A DNA stretch of 64,000 nt from Dasysyrphus tricinctus (taxonomy: Eukaryota > Arthropoda > Insecta > Diptera > Syrphidae). Under the pieces are notes generated by a model. The model was not told the origin of the DNA, did not search any database, and worked only from the letters and a program-made list of their open reading frames with translations. A program made the translations under genes and the position numbers. Each line of letters begins with the position of its first letter. Positions within the stretch are counted from its first letter, which is position 1. The stretch is taken from positions 81,238,986-81,302,985 of the forward strand of contig OY992532.1 of NCBI GenBank assembly GCA_963921185.1. The letters run 5' to 3'. Positions 33,420 through 45,924 of the stretch are shown here, piece by piece.

Positions 33420-34990
33420 TACTAGCTGGCCCATCCCGGCTCCGCCCGAGTAGACAAACATTTCGAGAACAAATTAACAAAACAAAATTTTAATTATGTG
33501 TCCTCGATTAATCGAATTCCGGATAATCGAGATTCGACTATATTTTTGTTTTTGTTTTGTTAGAACCAAATTGATTGATTTGCTTTCAAACTCAATTGAT
33601 TTATTTTTGTTTACATAAAACAGATATCCAGGTGCGCTTCTGCACCTTTTTGGCAAAACGCAAGACAAAATTTAAAAAAAAATCACCAAAAACACTCTCA
33701 ATACCAAAAATTACCTGAAAAGAATCATCCAAATAGGTCAAGCAATTTTTGAGTTAAGGCGTGACAAAGGGAAATATGGATTCATTTTTATGTATAGAAT
33801 TAGTTGTAGGGCTCAAAATTTCAAAAAATTAAAGTTCCGGTTGAACCCCGTTTCGGATGAAAACTAATTTTTACCCCAAAATCATTATTACAGCCAAATT
33901 TCTTCTGAAAATACTGAGAGAAAAGTATATTTCACAATACCAAATCTCTGGCCTACTGTGCGCCGCTGCCGCCGCCGTTATGCTGTTGTGTCCTATAAAA
34001 TGCAAAGAAATTTATTTTAATAAAATGAAGATCAGCTTTGGATTTTTCGTATTCCATCTAATTCAAGTCGTGTTGATAGAAGTAGTATGAAGGGAATAAT
34101 ATTGGTACAACAAACAGACTCTTTTCAATACTATTACTGAATAAGTTTTTTCCGAAATTTCACTGTTTTTCTAATATTTCAAAGATACCCTTTTTTTTAA
34201 TTTTTACCATTTAAAGAACCCTAGCATACTCCACAACAGACAACATTTTTAGAAATAATGCACTTATTTTTCTTAGCAAATAAACAACCACCTGAGCAAC
34301 TTTTAATAATATACTAAAGACAAACACTCCAATTTAATTATTATTTAAATAAATTCTGGCAGCGTTTCAAAAGTGCATTATTGTGGTTTAAGGACGTTCA
34401 TAAGGCTGCAAGGTCGATGGCATAAAAAGTGTAAGGTAGGTATAAACACTTATTTTGTTGCATCTTAAAAATACATTGTGGTTGTCAAACGGCCGTGATT
34501 TCGCTGCCTTATTGGTGGCATGTAGTTTTCACAGATCCGAACAGTACGTTCACAAAATTTTTAATAGTTTTAATAGATATTTTGTCAAAATTTTCACCAC
34601 TACTCAGACTATATACCTAATTATTGTTTTAATTTAATTTTCTGACACTTTTAAAATTGATTATTTTTACTTGTTTATAATCATTTCCTGTATCATTTTT
34701 TTTTTCCATAACTTCATTCTTTTTCTTATATTTTAAAGATACCGTTAACATTTTTACAATTAAAAGTAGCCCAGATTACTCCCAGAGTTGTATACTACAT
34801 GTACGTAAAGTCCTATTACAACCTGTTCTGCTGTTTTGAAGGTTACCGCGGACAAACAGACAGACAGACAAAAATTTTTTAAATGATGCAGTTATGTTTC
34901 TTAGCAAGTAAACAACCACCTAAGCTCAAAAACTTGAAATTATATCAATATTAACGACAGACACTCCAATTTTATTTATATGTATAGAAG
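33420..34990. mobile_element. RTE-like LINE 3'-end remnants (several)
   Basis: ACTAGCTGGCCCATCCCGG at 33420 resembles the start of many RTE tails. Two diverged direct copies of one tail occur at about 34231-34345 and 34852-34990, sharing AACAACCACCT and ACACTCCAATTT. The second has ACAGACAGACAGACAAAAAT and a TATGTATAGAAG-like end. Truncated non-coding tails only. Confidence 0.5.
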
Positions 34991-36204
34991 ATTAATAGAT
35001 GTATAGATTTGATACAATTTCACGACGGCGACGTATTCTAACGATTGACAAACTGTCGTAACCTATTTCGTGGCATTATCTAGGTAATTCAGCTAAAGTG
35101 TCATATGGATGGATAACATACAAATTTAAAATCATTCATTAGTATCGGGGTTTAATTGGTGAAATGAATACATTTATTTTTGATTAAGATCTGTCAAAAA
35201 GACGGTTTTGACCATTTCTGCATTTCATTGAAAAACAGAATTGATTTATTTTTTGATTTAAAATAAATTTGGTAGATCTACATTTTTGGCAGATATACCC
35301 TATCTAATCTAGTGCCAACAAAAATCAATATTTGTTTTGATCGGTGTAACTTATTTCGGTCGTGAGAATTTTATTCAAAATATGAAGGAAACGGAAACGT
35401 CTCCAATAAAAAAGAATAAGTTTAAAATGAATCGGTATATTCCACGTGCCCGTATTTGTCAATTTGAAATGGATTTAAAAAAAAAATGACGAGACTGAAA
35501 CTATTCGAACACAGTGACAAAACAAAGTTCAAGTTTAAATCATTCCATTCACAAAAAAAAAAAAAAATTAGACTGAATCTGAATTAACCAAAGAATTTTG
35601 GGCTTTGCCTTGGAATAAATTTGATCTCAAGAATTGTATTAATATATTTCTTTTTCTAGACTTCTAAAATTATCAATCAATGAATCAATTTTACTAAAAA
35701 AAAAATATAAAATCCTTGTTACCGGTTTTTCCAAATTATTTTTTATGTTAAAATTAACATGAGAAAAACTTGTTTTTCATAACTAATCGGAAAAATTATT
35801 GTATGAGTTTTTTTCTTAAATAGATCCAAGAAAACAAATATTTTAAGAAATAAAAAAACATCAATAATATTGATTTTTTTAATTATGAATTCTCAATGAT
35901 AATTGAAACAATTAGGTATTCATTTATTTTTTGACCAACTTTAAAAATTTTACAGAAGAATGTTGCCCCTTTTCAAAAATATTTACTCTGTACACACTTA
36001 AAATCCATGGCATGCGGTGAATACTGTTCACGTTTCGTGCTTCAATAAAAAAACAAAAATTATGGAAGTTATGAATTTTTGTCTAACATTAGAGCAAAGC
36101 TAATTCTATTTTTGATCGATTAAGAAAAAAATGATCTCCTCTTTTTTTGTGTTGATTATTTTGAAACATCCAGATAAGAAAAAAAGTAATGCAAATTGTC
36201 GCTA
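34991..36204. other. AT-rich gene-free interval
   Basis: No coding signal or repeat structure that I can support; ends at the copia target duplication. Confidence 0.5.
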
Positions 36205-36209
36205 AAAAC

Positions 36210-36427
36210 TGTTGAAAAAAAAGAGAAACCTGTCCACTGTGATTCTATGTACATGCATACTTGTATACATACATACGTTTTTCTTCTTCCTTTTACTTAT
36301 GTAAATCTCTTAAAGTTAAAGTCATTCGTCTATCAATACTTGAAGTGAACACACTTCACTTAATTAAATAAAGAATTGAATTATTTTATTAATATAACTT
36401 TACTGTTTTTTCATTTCTTTTTCATCA
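36210..36427 (+). repeat. 5' LTR of the copia element
   Basis: 218 bp; differs from the 3' LTR at two positions (CACTTAATTA versus CACTAAATTA; TTCATTTC versus TTCATCTC). Confidence 0.92.
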
Positions 36428-36443
36428 GGTTATGGGCCCAGTG
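36428..36443 (+). other. Copia primer-binding site
   Basis: GGTTATGGGCCCAGTG, matching the internal (half-tRNA) initiator Met site used by copia-type elements. Confidence 0.8.
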
Positions 36444-36507
36444 CCAACAGTAAAAGCTATAAAGTAATTCGTTTGGTAAATGTGTTTCATCAGGTACTTT
36501 TTCCACC

Positions 36508-36762
36508 ATGAGTTCCATGTACGCAATTGAAAAGTTGGGTGAAGGAAATTACGATTCCTGGAGCATCCAAATGCGTAGCGTGTTGGTGCATGCAGAAGTG
36601 TGGAAGGTGATGGACGGACAGCGGCCAGTGAAAGACCCGGAGAGCTGGGATGCATTCGACCAAAAGGCACTGGCAATGATAACATTGAGTGTGAAGCCAG
36701 CACAGTTGTGTTACCTCAAGAACTGCCAGACTGCAGCAAGTGCTTGGAAAAAGCTCAAAGAT
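36508..36762 (+). pseudogene. gag: Copia Gag, N-terminal part
   Basis: Starts at an ATG with the copia Gag pattern L-G-E-G-N-Y-D-S-W (residues 10-18), W-D-A-F-D and A-S-A-W-K-K-L-K-D. It is cut exactly at the hAT-type insertion and resumes after 37572. Confidence 0.85.
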
Positions 36763-37572
36763 CAGTGATGCCAGATGAGATTTCTAGAATCCCACCAAAT
36801 TCCAAAAAAAATCCCACCATTTTTGTACTGGCAGGAAAAAAAGCCACCATACCCTTTTTTTCTACAAATATTTCCTAGATATAAAAAAGAAGAATGTTTG
36901 CTCTGAACTCTTGGTACTTCATATTCGCAAAAAAGTATGTCATCGAATTGGTCAGTAATTGGTGAAGAAAGTTAACTTGTCCTAAGAAATTAGTCAGCCC
37001 TAGAAAGCTTGTAATCAGGACTTAAAGCTTGTTTACGTCACGCACAATTTTTGCCAACTCATTTGTGGAATATTCACAAAAAATGTATACCGATCCGAAA
37101 GATCATGATAAGATCAACTGTTTTCAATAATTGCTTATAGATTTTCTTATGAACTTTTAAAGTTCGTTTCAAGGTAACAAAAAAATATTGGAATCTCACT
37201 TGAAAGGTCACTTAACGGTCACAAAAGGTCAGCTAGTAAGTTTCAGTCATTGGGCAGCCATTGATTTTTATGAATTTTGAGATATTTTTTAAATTTTCAA
37301 TCACTGAGATTTTTGGTACCGCATTTTTGTGGTATCTATTCACAAAAGAAATTATTTTTTAATGTTTCTGTTTGTTTGTGTCAAATCATTACAGGTCATA
37401 AAGTTCGAAGATAGGCAGGTATAGTGAATGGTGGTTTTTCCCACTAAAAAAGAGACCATTGAAATATTTTCCCACCATTAATCCCACTATAAATATTTTC
37501 CCACCATTTTTCCCACCAAAGGGATTTTTTCCAACCATTTTGGTTGGAAAAACCACCAATCTGGGAACACTG
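36763..37572. mobile_element. Non-autonomous hAT-type element inserted in copia gag
   Basis: Ends are CAGTGATGCCAGAT and, inverted, CAGTGTTCCCAGAT, the short CAG-starting TIR style of hAT elements. Flanks TCAAAGAT and ACAAAGAT (one extra T before the latter) form an imperfect 8-bp duplication. Removing the element and one flank restores a continuous copia Gag frame. The 810 bp carry repeated CCCACCA-type words near both ends and no transposase. Confidence 0.8.
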
Positions 37573-37581
37573 TACAAAGAT

Positions 37582-37956
37582 GTACATCAACCGAGTGGGA
37601 GAGTACGAAAAGTGTCGCTCTATAAGAAGTTGCTGGGTTTGCGGATGGCAGATGGCGACGTCATGTGCAATTATATAAATACGTTTTGTTCCACAGTTGA
37701 CAAGCTTGCAGAAGTCGATATTAAGCTAGGCGAGGAGCTGGCAGTAATAATATTGCTATCAAGTTTACCTAAGCAGTATGAGAATTTCGTCGTCGCCATG
37801 GAAACGCGAGACAGTTTGCCTTCTCTAGAAATATTGAAGATTAAATTGCTAGAGGAAGGGGAACGTAGGGGCAACGAGGTTAAGCCGTTAAATTGCAGTG
37901 AACAGCAAGCATTTCATGCATATACAAAACCCACACGTAAGAAAAGAGAGGGTTAA
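37582..37956 (+). pseudogene. gag: Copia Gag, central part
   Basis: Resumes the Gag frame with V-H-Q-P-S-G and L-Y-K-K-L-L-x-L-R-M, then L-L-S-S-L-P-x-Q-Y, a conserved copia segment. It ends at an in-frame TAA (37954-37956), beyond which the same frame continues into the zinc knuckle. Confidence 0.85.
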
Positions 37957-39765
37957 AAAGATATCGAGTGCTACAAATGCGGTCAACGGAGCCACTATAA
38001 AAATCAGTGCAAAAATAAAGGCAAAGAAGAAGCATCAAAAGCACAACAAGAAAACCGCTCGTTTACTGTTCTAGCGGCAACAGGCATATACGATCTTGAC
38101 TCTTCCAGCTGGTGCCTGGATAGCGGGGTGACGAGCCATATGTGCTGTGAGAGAAGCTTCTTAACGAAGTACGTTGCACAAGAAGAAGATGTAGTGTTGG
38201 CTGACAACAACGTCATTCGTGCAGTAGGCAGAGGTGACGTCATACTTCAAACTGCTTTGGGCGAGTTGAAACTAGAGAGCGTTTTGTATATTCCTGGTAT
38301 GAAGGCCAATTTTGTGTCGGTTAGTCGAGCGGTAGAGCGTAAATGTAAGGTGCTTTTCAACAATGAGTGTGCGGTTGTAAGCCAGAATGGTGTGCAGATT
38401 CTGAAAGCACAGAAAATAAATAAGTTATTTATTTTTAAAAGCAGCAATAACGTATGTTTTGGAGCGATTCAGGGTCGTAGTGCAGAACTGTGGCATAACA
38501 GGGTTCAGTGTATAACGTGTATGAAAAGCAAAATACATACACAACCATTTCCAGCTGTGTCAAAAAATCGAGCAAAAAATGTGCTAGAGCTTGTACATAC
38601 AGATGTATGTGGGCCGTTTGAGAAGCGATCTCTTGGTGGTTCTGCGTATTTCTTAACGTTCATCGATGACATGTCTCGGCGCATATTCACATATTTTATC
38701 AAGTCAAAAGACGAAGTACTTGAAAAATTTGTGGAGTTCAAGAAGATGGCGGAACGTCAGACTGGTTACAAAATAAAGGTAATACGCAGCGACAACGGCG
38801 GTGAGTACGTCAACAAGCTTTTTGACGATTTTCTGAAGGAGAATGGCATAAAACGTCAGCTTACGGTTCCTTATAGTCCACAGCAGAACGGCGTAGCAGA
38901 GCGGGTGAACCGCACCCTGGTTGAGATGGCGAGGAGCTTGCTCGTGCACTCAAATATGCCAGAATTTCTATGGGCAGAAGCAGTGCAGACAGCTTGCTAT
39001 ATACGTAACAGATCGCCAACTACAGCCTTGGTTGGCATGACACCCTTTGAAGCGTGGGGTGGCAAGAAGCCCGATGTGCATAATATGCGTACGTTTGGAT
39101 CAGTGGCTGTTGGTTTGGATAAAACTCGACGCAGCAAATTCCAAGCGAAGGGTAAGGATTATCGGCTAGTGGGATACTCATTGGTATCGAAAGCCTACAG
39201 ATTGTACGATAAGGAAAAACGGCAGATCGTCGAAAAACGAGACGTTTTGTTTGACGAGCCTTGTGACACAGCATCAATTCACAACCAGATAACGTTCGAT
39301 ATGCCAGCAGAAAAATCATCGACCGATGCACCAAGCATTGATGTGCTGAAGCTTAGTCCATACAGTGATGATGAAGAGCAGCAGGATGGTGAACTCAGCG
39401 ACAACGGTGTGATGAGTGAAGAGTATGCCAGCGCAGAGGAGCCGGAGCAGGAGCAGGAGCAGGAGCGGGTTGCGAAGAACGGTCCAGGTAGGCCAAAAAT
39501 AGTTCGTACCGGCAAGCCAGGGCGTCCGAAAAAGAACTACAATGCCTTAAATGCTATGCATGCTGAGGAGTTACCTTTGCCGCAGACTTTCAAAGAGGCA
39601 ACCAGCAGTAAGTACGCTTCGTATTGGCAGGCGGCCATGGACAAAGAATATGAGGCGCTGGTGGCAAACGATACGTGGACACTGGTAGAATTACCCAAAG
39701 GCCAACAGGCGATTGGTTGCAAGTGGGTATATACCATCAAGACGGACAGCAATGGTCACGCTTAG
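37957..39765 (+). pseudogene. pol: Copia zinc knuckle, protease, integrase and RT start
   Basis: The frame carries C-Y-K-C-G...H-Y-x-N-Q-C, the protease box L-D-S-G-V-T-S-H-M (Ala to Val at the usual D-S-G-A), integrase with H-T-D-V-C-G-P, R-S-D-N-G-G-E-Y and G-V-A-E-R, and the RT start W-Q-A-A-M-D-K-E. The integrase zinc finger is damaged: W-H-N-R runs directly into C-I-T-C-M-K, losing the second His and about 30 residues in frame. A tandem E-Q-E-Q tract lies before RT. The frame ends at TAG 39763-39765 after a small deletion. Confidence 0.88.
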
Positions 39766-40315
39766 TAGCCAAAGGTTGTTCGCAGAAGTTCGGCATAAAT
39801 TATTCCGAAACGTTTTCTCCTGTGTGTCGGTATGAAACGATACGATTGATTTTGGCTCTATCTGTAGAGCTGAAGCTATATCTACACCAAATGGACGTTT
39901 GTACAGCATATCTGAACAGCGAGTTAAACGATGAAGTCTACATGAAGCAGCCTGAGGGCTACGAAAACAAAACGTGTATGCAGAAGGTGCTTAGACTGAA
40001 CAAAGCGATATACGGCTTAAAACAAGCAGGGCGAGAGTGGAACTCCAAGCTGAGCTCAGCGCTATGCGATATTGAGTTTACTCCGTGCCAGAACGAGCCA
40101 TGCTTGTTTAAATGAGACATAAAAGGTAATCTTTGTTTGATACTAATTTATGTAGATGATTTACTTATAGCGTGCCAGAGAAAGACAGATCTTGTTGAAA
40201 TCAAATCACAGATAGCAACGAAGTTTGAATGCGTCAACAAGGGTCAGTTGCAGATGTTTTTAGGCATGCAAGTTGAGCGCGATGGCGATATAGGCGATAT
40301 ATTGATGAACCAGAC
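39752..40315 (+). pseudogene. pol: Copia reverse transcriptase, central part
   Basis: After the frameshift near 39752 RT continues with R-L-V-A-K-G-C-S-Q, Q-M-D-V-x-T-A-Y-L-N and I-Y-G-L-K-Q-A-G-R-x-W. A TGA at 40113-40115 interrupts it and the frame then goes on to the catalytic Y-V-D-D-L-L-I. It is cut at 40316 by the foldback element. Confidence 0.85.
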
Positions 40316-42399
40316 TAGCCCGATAAATCTAGGAATTCAATCAAAGTTAAATGAAGTACAAAATGTTTTGATGCGGTTTTGTTCCAATGATAGATAAGAA
40401 TATAAAACCACAGTTTTACACCAAAATTTGTAATGGCGTCTAGGGTAAAATGGGGTAAAACTGAAAAAGGGCCAATTCTAAACGGGAGTTTCTAGAATTT
40501 TGTTTTGTTTTTTTGACGATAGATGTTAAAAATATAACAAAGTCATGCATATATTTTAAAATCTTAAAAAATTTTTGAAGGAGTTATGATTGTTTAAAAG
40601 TTGAAAGCAAGAAAATAGTTATTTATAAAATAATTCACCAAAAATCAGAAGTTCAACTGATTTTGATTAAATTTCTATTTTTAGAAAGATAATAAGAAAA
40701 AAAATTAACTATATTTAAGGATATTTTGATGCTCCTTTCCTACAATTTTTTTAGATTTTTTTAAAAAACATGCTTTTTTTGTGTCAATTTTTGACACATT
40801 TTTGCCTATATCTTTCTAAGGGGGCGGTCTAAAAACTTCAAATTTTCACAGCACATACATAATGTTGATTTAAATTTTTGAGCAAAATTTTGATTTTTCA
40901 AAATACCGTTTAACAGAGATATTTACATTTTACAGTTAGTTTAAAAAAAACATCATATGTCTGGAGCTTATGAATATATAACTTTTGTTTTTTTTTTTAT
41001 TTAAAAAGTTTAATATCTTCTTGTTATTCAAATATATAATACATAACTGTACATGCTATACAAGCTTCACAAATCGAGTCGAAAATCGAAAAAAATATCA
41101 CCTATTTTACTGTCTTTTAAGGGTAATAACCAAAAATAATAATAATAAAAGATTATAACGGTTGATTTTTCGTGAAAATTTTGTCTTTCCAAAACTTAGA
41201 TATTTGCATTTAACAGTTAGTTTGAAGAACTCATAACTCTGGAATGCAGTAGCGTATACAGGGGGGGGGGGTATATGGACTAAAGCCCCCCCCCCGGGCT
41301 ATATGGACAAAAGGCCCCGGGGCTATATGGACCCAATCCCTTCCCCACAGGTGATTTAAAAAACTCAAAGGGAGGGGTGGGGGCTATATGGACTAAAGCC
41401 CCCCCCCCCCGCATCGAAGTTGATTCTTTAAGAAATTCATTGTATACGCTACTGCATTCCAGAGTTATGAGTTGTCTTCAAACTAACTGTTAAATGCAAA
41501 TACCTAAGTTTTGGAAAGACAAAATTTTTACGAAAAATCAACCGTTATAATCTTTTATTATTATTATTTTTGGTTATTACCCTTAAAAGACAGTAAAATA
41601 GGTGATATTTTTTTCGATTTTCGACTCGATTTGTGAAGCTTGTATAGCATGTACAGTTATGTATTATATATTTGAATAACAAGAAGATATTAAACTTTTT
41701 AAATAAAAAAAAAAACAAAAGTTATATATTCATAAGCTCCAGACATATGATGTTTTTTTTAAACTAACTGTAAAATGTAAATATCTCTGTTAAACGGTAT
41801 TTTGAAAAATCAAAATTTTGCTCAAAAATTTAAATCAACATTATGTATGTGCTGTGAAAATTTGAAGTTTTTAGACCGCCCCCTTAGAAAGATATAGGCA
41901 AAAATGTGTCATAGATTGACACAAAAAAAGCATGTTTTTTAAAAAAATCAAAAAAAATTGTAGAAAAGGAGCATTAAAATATCCTTAAATATGGTTGATT
42001 TTTTTTCTTATTATCTTTCTAAAAATAGAAATTTAATCAAAATCGGTTGAACTTCTGATTTTTGGTGAATTATTTTAGAAATAACTATTTTCTTGCTTTC
42101 AACTTTTAAACAATCATAACTCCTTCAAAATTTTTTAAAAAATTTTAAAATATATGCATGACCTTCTTATATTTTTAACATCTATCGACAAAAAAAACAA
42201 AACAAAATTCTAGAAACTCCCGTTTAGAATTGGCCCTTTTTCAGTTTTACCCCATTTTACCCTAGACGCCATTACAAATTTTGGTGTAAAACTGTGGTTT
42301 TATATTCTTATCTATAATTGGAACAAAACTGCATCAAAACATTTTGTACTTCATTTAACTTTGATATATAGTCAAATTTTGTCTAGGATGATCGGGCTA
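40316..42399. mobile_element. Foldback (long inverted repeat) element in copia RT
   Basis: About 1-kb arms in inverted orientation fill almost the whole 2084 bp. The ends are TAGCCCGAT and ATCGGGCTA, flanked by AGAC at 40312-40315 and 42400-42403. Excision with one AGAC copy restores the copia frame. The centre (41235-41460) is itself a smaller inverted structure with long C and G runs and repeated GGGCTATATGGAC words. No coding capacity. The superfamily is unknown; a 4-bp duplication fits several. Confidence 0.88.
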
Positions 42400-42403
42400 A
42401 GAC

Positions 42404-43187
42404 ACTGTATATCAAAGATATGCTGCAGAGGCATGACATGCAGCAGTGCAGGCCTGCGACGACGCCATTGGATGCAGGTTTCCAAGTGGCTTGCGATAGC
42501 AACAGTTGTATGACTGAAGATCCAACGGCATATCAGTCAGCTATTGGCGAGTTGATGTGGCTGGCATTGACGTCACGACCAGATATTTATCATTCAGTTG
42601 TAAAGCTGGCGCAACGAAACAACAACCCACATAGTGAACACTTCGCAGGTGTGAAGCATGTAATGCGGTGTCTTGCAGCTACGATAGACAAGAAGCTAAA
42701 CTATCGTGCTTGTGGTCAGGCCCTTGAAGGTTACGTGGATGCGGACTGGGGTGGCGATTTGAGTAATCGCAAATCATACACTGGCTACGTGTTTTTCTTG
42801 GCGGGTGGACCGATCTCCTGGAAGTCAGAGAAGCAAAATTGTGTGGCCTTGAGCAGTACAGAGGCTGAGTACGTGGCACTGTCTTCAGCTACGAAAGAGG
42901 CTCTGTTCCTGAGACGTGTTATCATCGAGATCGGCTGTGGTGAAGTTGGTACACCGACAGTCATGTATGGAGACAATCTCAGCGCTCAAAATCTGGCAAA
43001 GAAACCTGTCTACCATGCCAGGTTGAAACATATAGACATCAGGCACCATTTCATTCGTGAGGTTATTCAGAGTGGCGACATCGAATTAAAATTTGTTCCA
43101 ACTGACAACATGATAGCAGATGTGCTCACAAAAAATTTATCAAAACAGAAGCATTGTCATTTCATGAGATTATTGAGTTTAAATTAA
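42404..43187 (+). pseudogene. pol: Copia RT end and RNase H
   Basis: Continues RT with Y-I-K-D-M-L-Q-R-H-D-M and then G-E-L-M-W-L-A, followed by RNase H: Y-V-D-A-D-W-G-G-D, S-S-T-E-A-E-Y and D-N-L-S-A. It ends with A-D-x-L-T-K, the usual copia C-terminus, and a normal stop. No stop inside this part; it is dead only because the upstream parts are broken. Confidence 0.88.
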
Positions 43188-43233
43188 TTAATTTGATATG
43201 TTATAATGTATGCAGATTCACATTGAGGAAGGG

Positions 43234-43451
43234 TGTTGAAAAAAAAGAGAAACCTGTCCACTGTGATTCTATGTACATGCATACTTGTATACATACATAC
43301 GTTTTTCTTCTTCCTTTTACTTATGTAAATCTCTTAAAGTTAAAGTCATTCGTCTATCAATACTTGAAGTGAACACACTTCACTAAATTAAATAAAGAAT
43401 TGAATTATTTTATTAATATAACTTTACTGTTTTTTCATCTCTTTTTCATCA
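43234..43451 (+). repeat. 3' LTR of the copia element
   Basis: 218 bp, preceded by the polypurine stretch TTGAGGAAGGG. Confidence 0.92.
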
Positions 43452-43456
43452 AAAAC

Positions 43457-44779
43457 TGTCTTCGAACGTCGAAAAATGTGAGAGATTCGTACAATTTTCA
43501 GATTAAAAACCTTTTTCAAAGCCTATACATATTTGTTTAAGCGTGCACAAAAAATCCATACGAATTTTTTTTAGCGCACACGAGGCACGACCTACATTTC
43601 GTACTTAAAATCGGGAGTGGATAAAATTCTGGTTTCAAAATTCAGCTCTTCAAATTTTTTCTTAAGGAAGATATGTCTTCAAGAAATCTACTTTTTTCAG
43701 TTCTCTCTGTTAAAATTCTGCTTTCAAAATTTTTTTTTTTTTTTATTCTGTAATTAAAAATTATAAACAATAAAATCCTGTTTATTCAGTTATTTCTCAA
43801 ATAATTCATATTTATAAACGCGAATAAATAATTTTTTAATTTTAAGACGAGGCACAGGTAAACAGAAAAAGGAGAATCAAGAACGACCTTTTAACATTTT
43901 CCAAACCTTCTTTTTATTATTGTCAGAATTGGCACGAGTACGATAACTCAGGCGCCAAGAAATGATAACGGTTTTTTTGTAGAACAGTTTAATACAAGCA
44001 TTTTTTACTATAGGAGGGGGGGTCTATCTCACCCCGTTTGGGCAGGAGGGGCAATTTCATAAAAACAGTACCTAAAATGTAAAAAAAATATTTAAAAATA
44101 ACGGTTATACTTACAACTAAGTGTTATACCTTTTTTTAAAGCCCATACTCTGTTCTATTAGCTAGTTTTTGAATCAAGTGAAATTTATGCATGGATTTTG
44201 AAAAAAAAAACAGATTTTAAACTAAAAATTTGCGAGAAAAAATCATAAAAAAAAGGTTTAAAGTCTAATTTCTAAAAACTGTAAAATTAAATATAATTTT
44301 TTTTTTCTGAAATTCGTTGCACTAATTAGTTTCTAGTTTTTGAAAAAATCGATAATTACTATAACTACTTTTGTATGGGATGTTTGTTATAACGGCCGGC
44401 GGCGTATAAACAGTGAGGTATGTATGTATGTATGCAACCCCCCTGCTTGGGCACATTATAGGATTTGGGGTAGGTGCGAGGTTGGTTAGCTATTCCGTTG
44501 TGTCACCATCTCTTTTTTGATGCGTGAAAGGCGTAGAAGGTTTATATCCATAGTGTCGCACATCGCTGACCATAGATTTTTGACAACTGAAAGAAAAAGT
44601 TAAACCTCAACTGAAAAACTGTTCCTATGTTAATTCGGGGTTAATTTATTTTCAGGATTATCTAGCTCTGATTTAATTCAGAGTTAATCCTGATAAAAAA
44701 ACTAGCCTTAAGAAAGGTAAAAATGAATGGACTAAAAGTTATACAAGGTAAGTGATACCTTAAATTCACCGATAAAATA
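43457..44779. other. Gene-free interval
   Basis: AT-rich, a few homopolymer runs and a GTATGTATGTATG tract near 44420. Nothing else supportable. Confidence 0.5.
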
Positions 44780-45403
44780 TACAGGATGAGCCAAAAGTCC
44801 CTTTCGCTTGTTTAAATTAATAACTTTTAATTTATCAATATTTTTTAATAACTTTTTTTTTGCTGTCTACCACTCTGTAAGCTAATTTCATGACTGTGAC
44901 CCATCGTGAGTTTTACTCTCCAGAGCTGCTTGAGAGTAGCTCGCAGTCCTTTTGCTTTCAAATAAGTACGCACCTTAAGTCTTAGGAGAATTTTCATTTG
45001 GTTTCAGCAAGGCGGTGCGGCTCTCCATACCACTCATGAGATAGTGAATTTGTTACTGGAACAATAATTTCAAACGATGCCTTTTCAAAACGTCAATTTT
45101 GAGATTATCTGATCCATCTGTTTCAGACATTTTTCTGTGGGGAGAATTTTGAAATCATCAAACCATGATCTTAAGAAAAGCTGATAATACCTACTTCAAA
45201 AAGTTAAATAGTTTTTAAGAAAGCAGATACTTGCATGAATTCTACAACGGTGGGTATTTAATCTATAGATTGTACCATACCAATGTAAAAAAAAATTCCA
45301 TGAAATAAACTCAGATTTGCAATTTATTTTATTTATTTTCATCGTTTCGGGGAAGAATTATTACATTTTTTACAAAGGGAAGTGACTTTTGGCCCACCCT
45401 TTA
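44780..45403 (+). mobile_element. Mariner-type DNA transposon remnant
   Basis: Ends AGGATGAGCCAAAAGTC and, inverted, AGGGTGGGCCAAAAGTC, both next to TA. In between is a decayed transposase: W-F-Q-Q-G-G-A-A-L-H-T (catalytic Asp changed to Gly) near 45003-45035, and a later S-V-S-D-I-F-L-W-G near 45120-45145. Most of the N-terminal half is deleted. Confidence 0.75.
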
Positions 45404-45924
45404 GTAGGAAACATTATAAACCTTGCAATGGACAAGCATCACTCAGTGAATATATTTGCTATTATGAAGTTAAGCTCAATTGAAAGCTACAAAACTACAG
45501 AAATGGTTGTGTTTAATAATTTATGGGTATAGAGAAATAAAGAAGATTAATGCCCAGTTTCAAAGTCTGAAATCTCCAGGATATCACTTAATTAAACCAG
45601 AAATTATAAAAATACACTCCGTAAAGTATGTATTTACCCTTTTTTACAGAATAATCGCCACCCTAAAGTTTGAATATGATCAGATGCGAGCCAATGGAAA
45701 GTCGCTGAAGTCATAATGGTTCTGAAACCTGGAAAAACGTCACATTAAATGAAATATAACTGGCTTCTTTCGCTTTTTCTTATAATAATAGCTTTTTATA
45801 GTAAATCCTTCTCAAGAAAAATGCTTAATAACTGAACATCAGTTGGAATTAAGAATAAGAAGTAAGCACTCAATAATTGATCAAGTACATTGTACGTATG
45901 TATGTATTAATCGGGAGAACTCTT
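45404..45924. other. Gene-free interval
   Basis: A 78-codon open frame at 45480-45716 has no features I recognise. Nothing else supportable. Confidence 0.4.

Larger units (their letters stand above)
36210..43451 (+). mobile_element. Copia-type LTR retrotransposon, interrupted by two other elements
   Basis: LTRs of 218 bp start TGTTGAAAAAAAAGAG and end TTTTTCATCA, with AAAAC on both sides (36205-36209 and 43452-43456). The primer site GGTTATGGGCCCAGTG follows the 5' LTR, the copia-type internal initiator tRNA-Met site. The domain order gag-protease-integrase-RT-RNase H is Ty1/copia. Two substitutions separate the LTRs. A hAT-type MITE sits in gag and a foldback element in RT. Without them the host element is about 4.3 kb, shorter than the roughly 5 kb usual for copia, which fits further small deletions. 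Confidence 0.93.

Noticed and set aside
45480..45716. 78-codon open frame with a possible intron
   Set aside because: The possible intron would be only about 35 nt, too short, and the protein has no recognisable feature.
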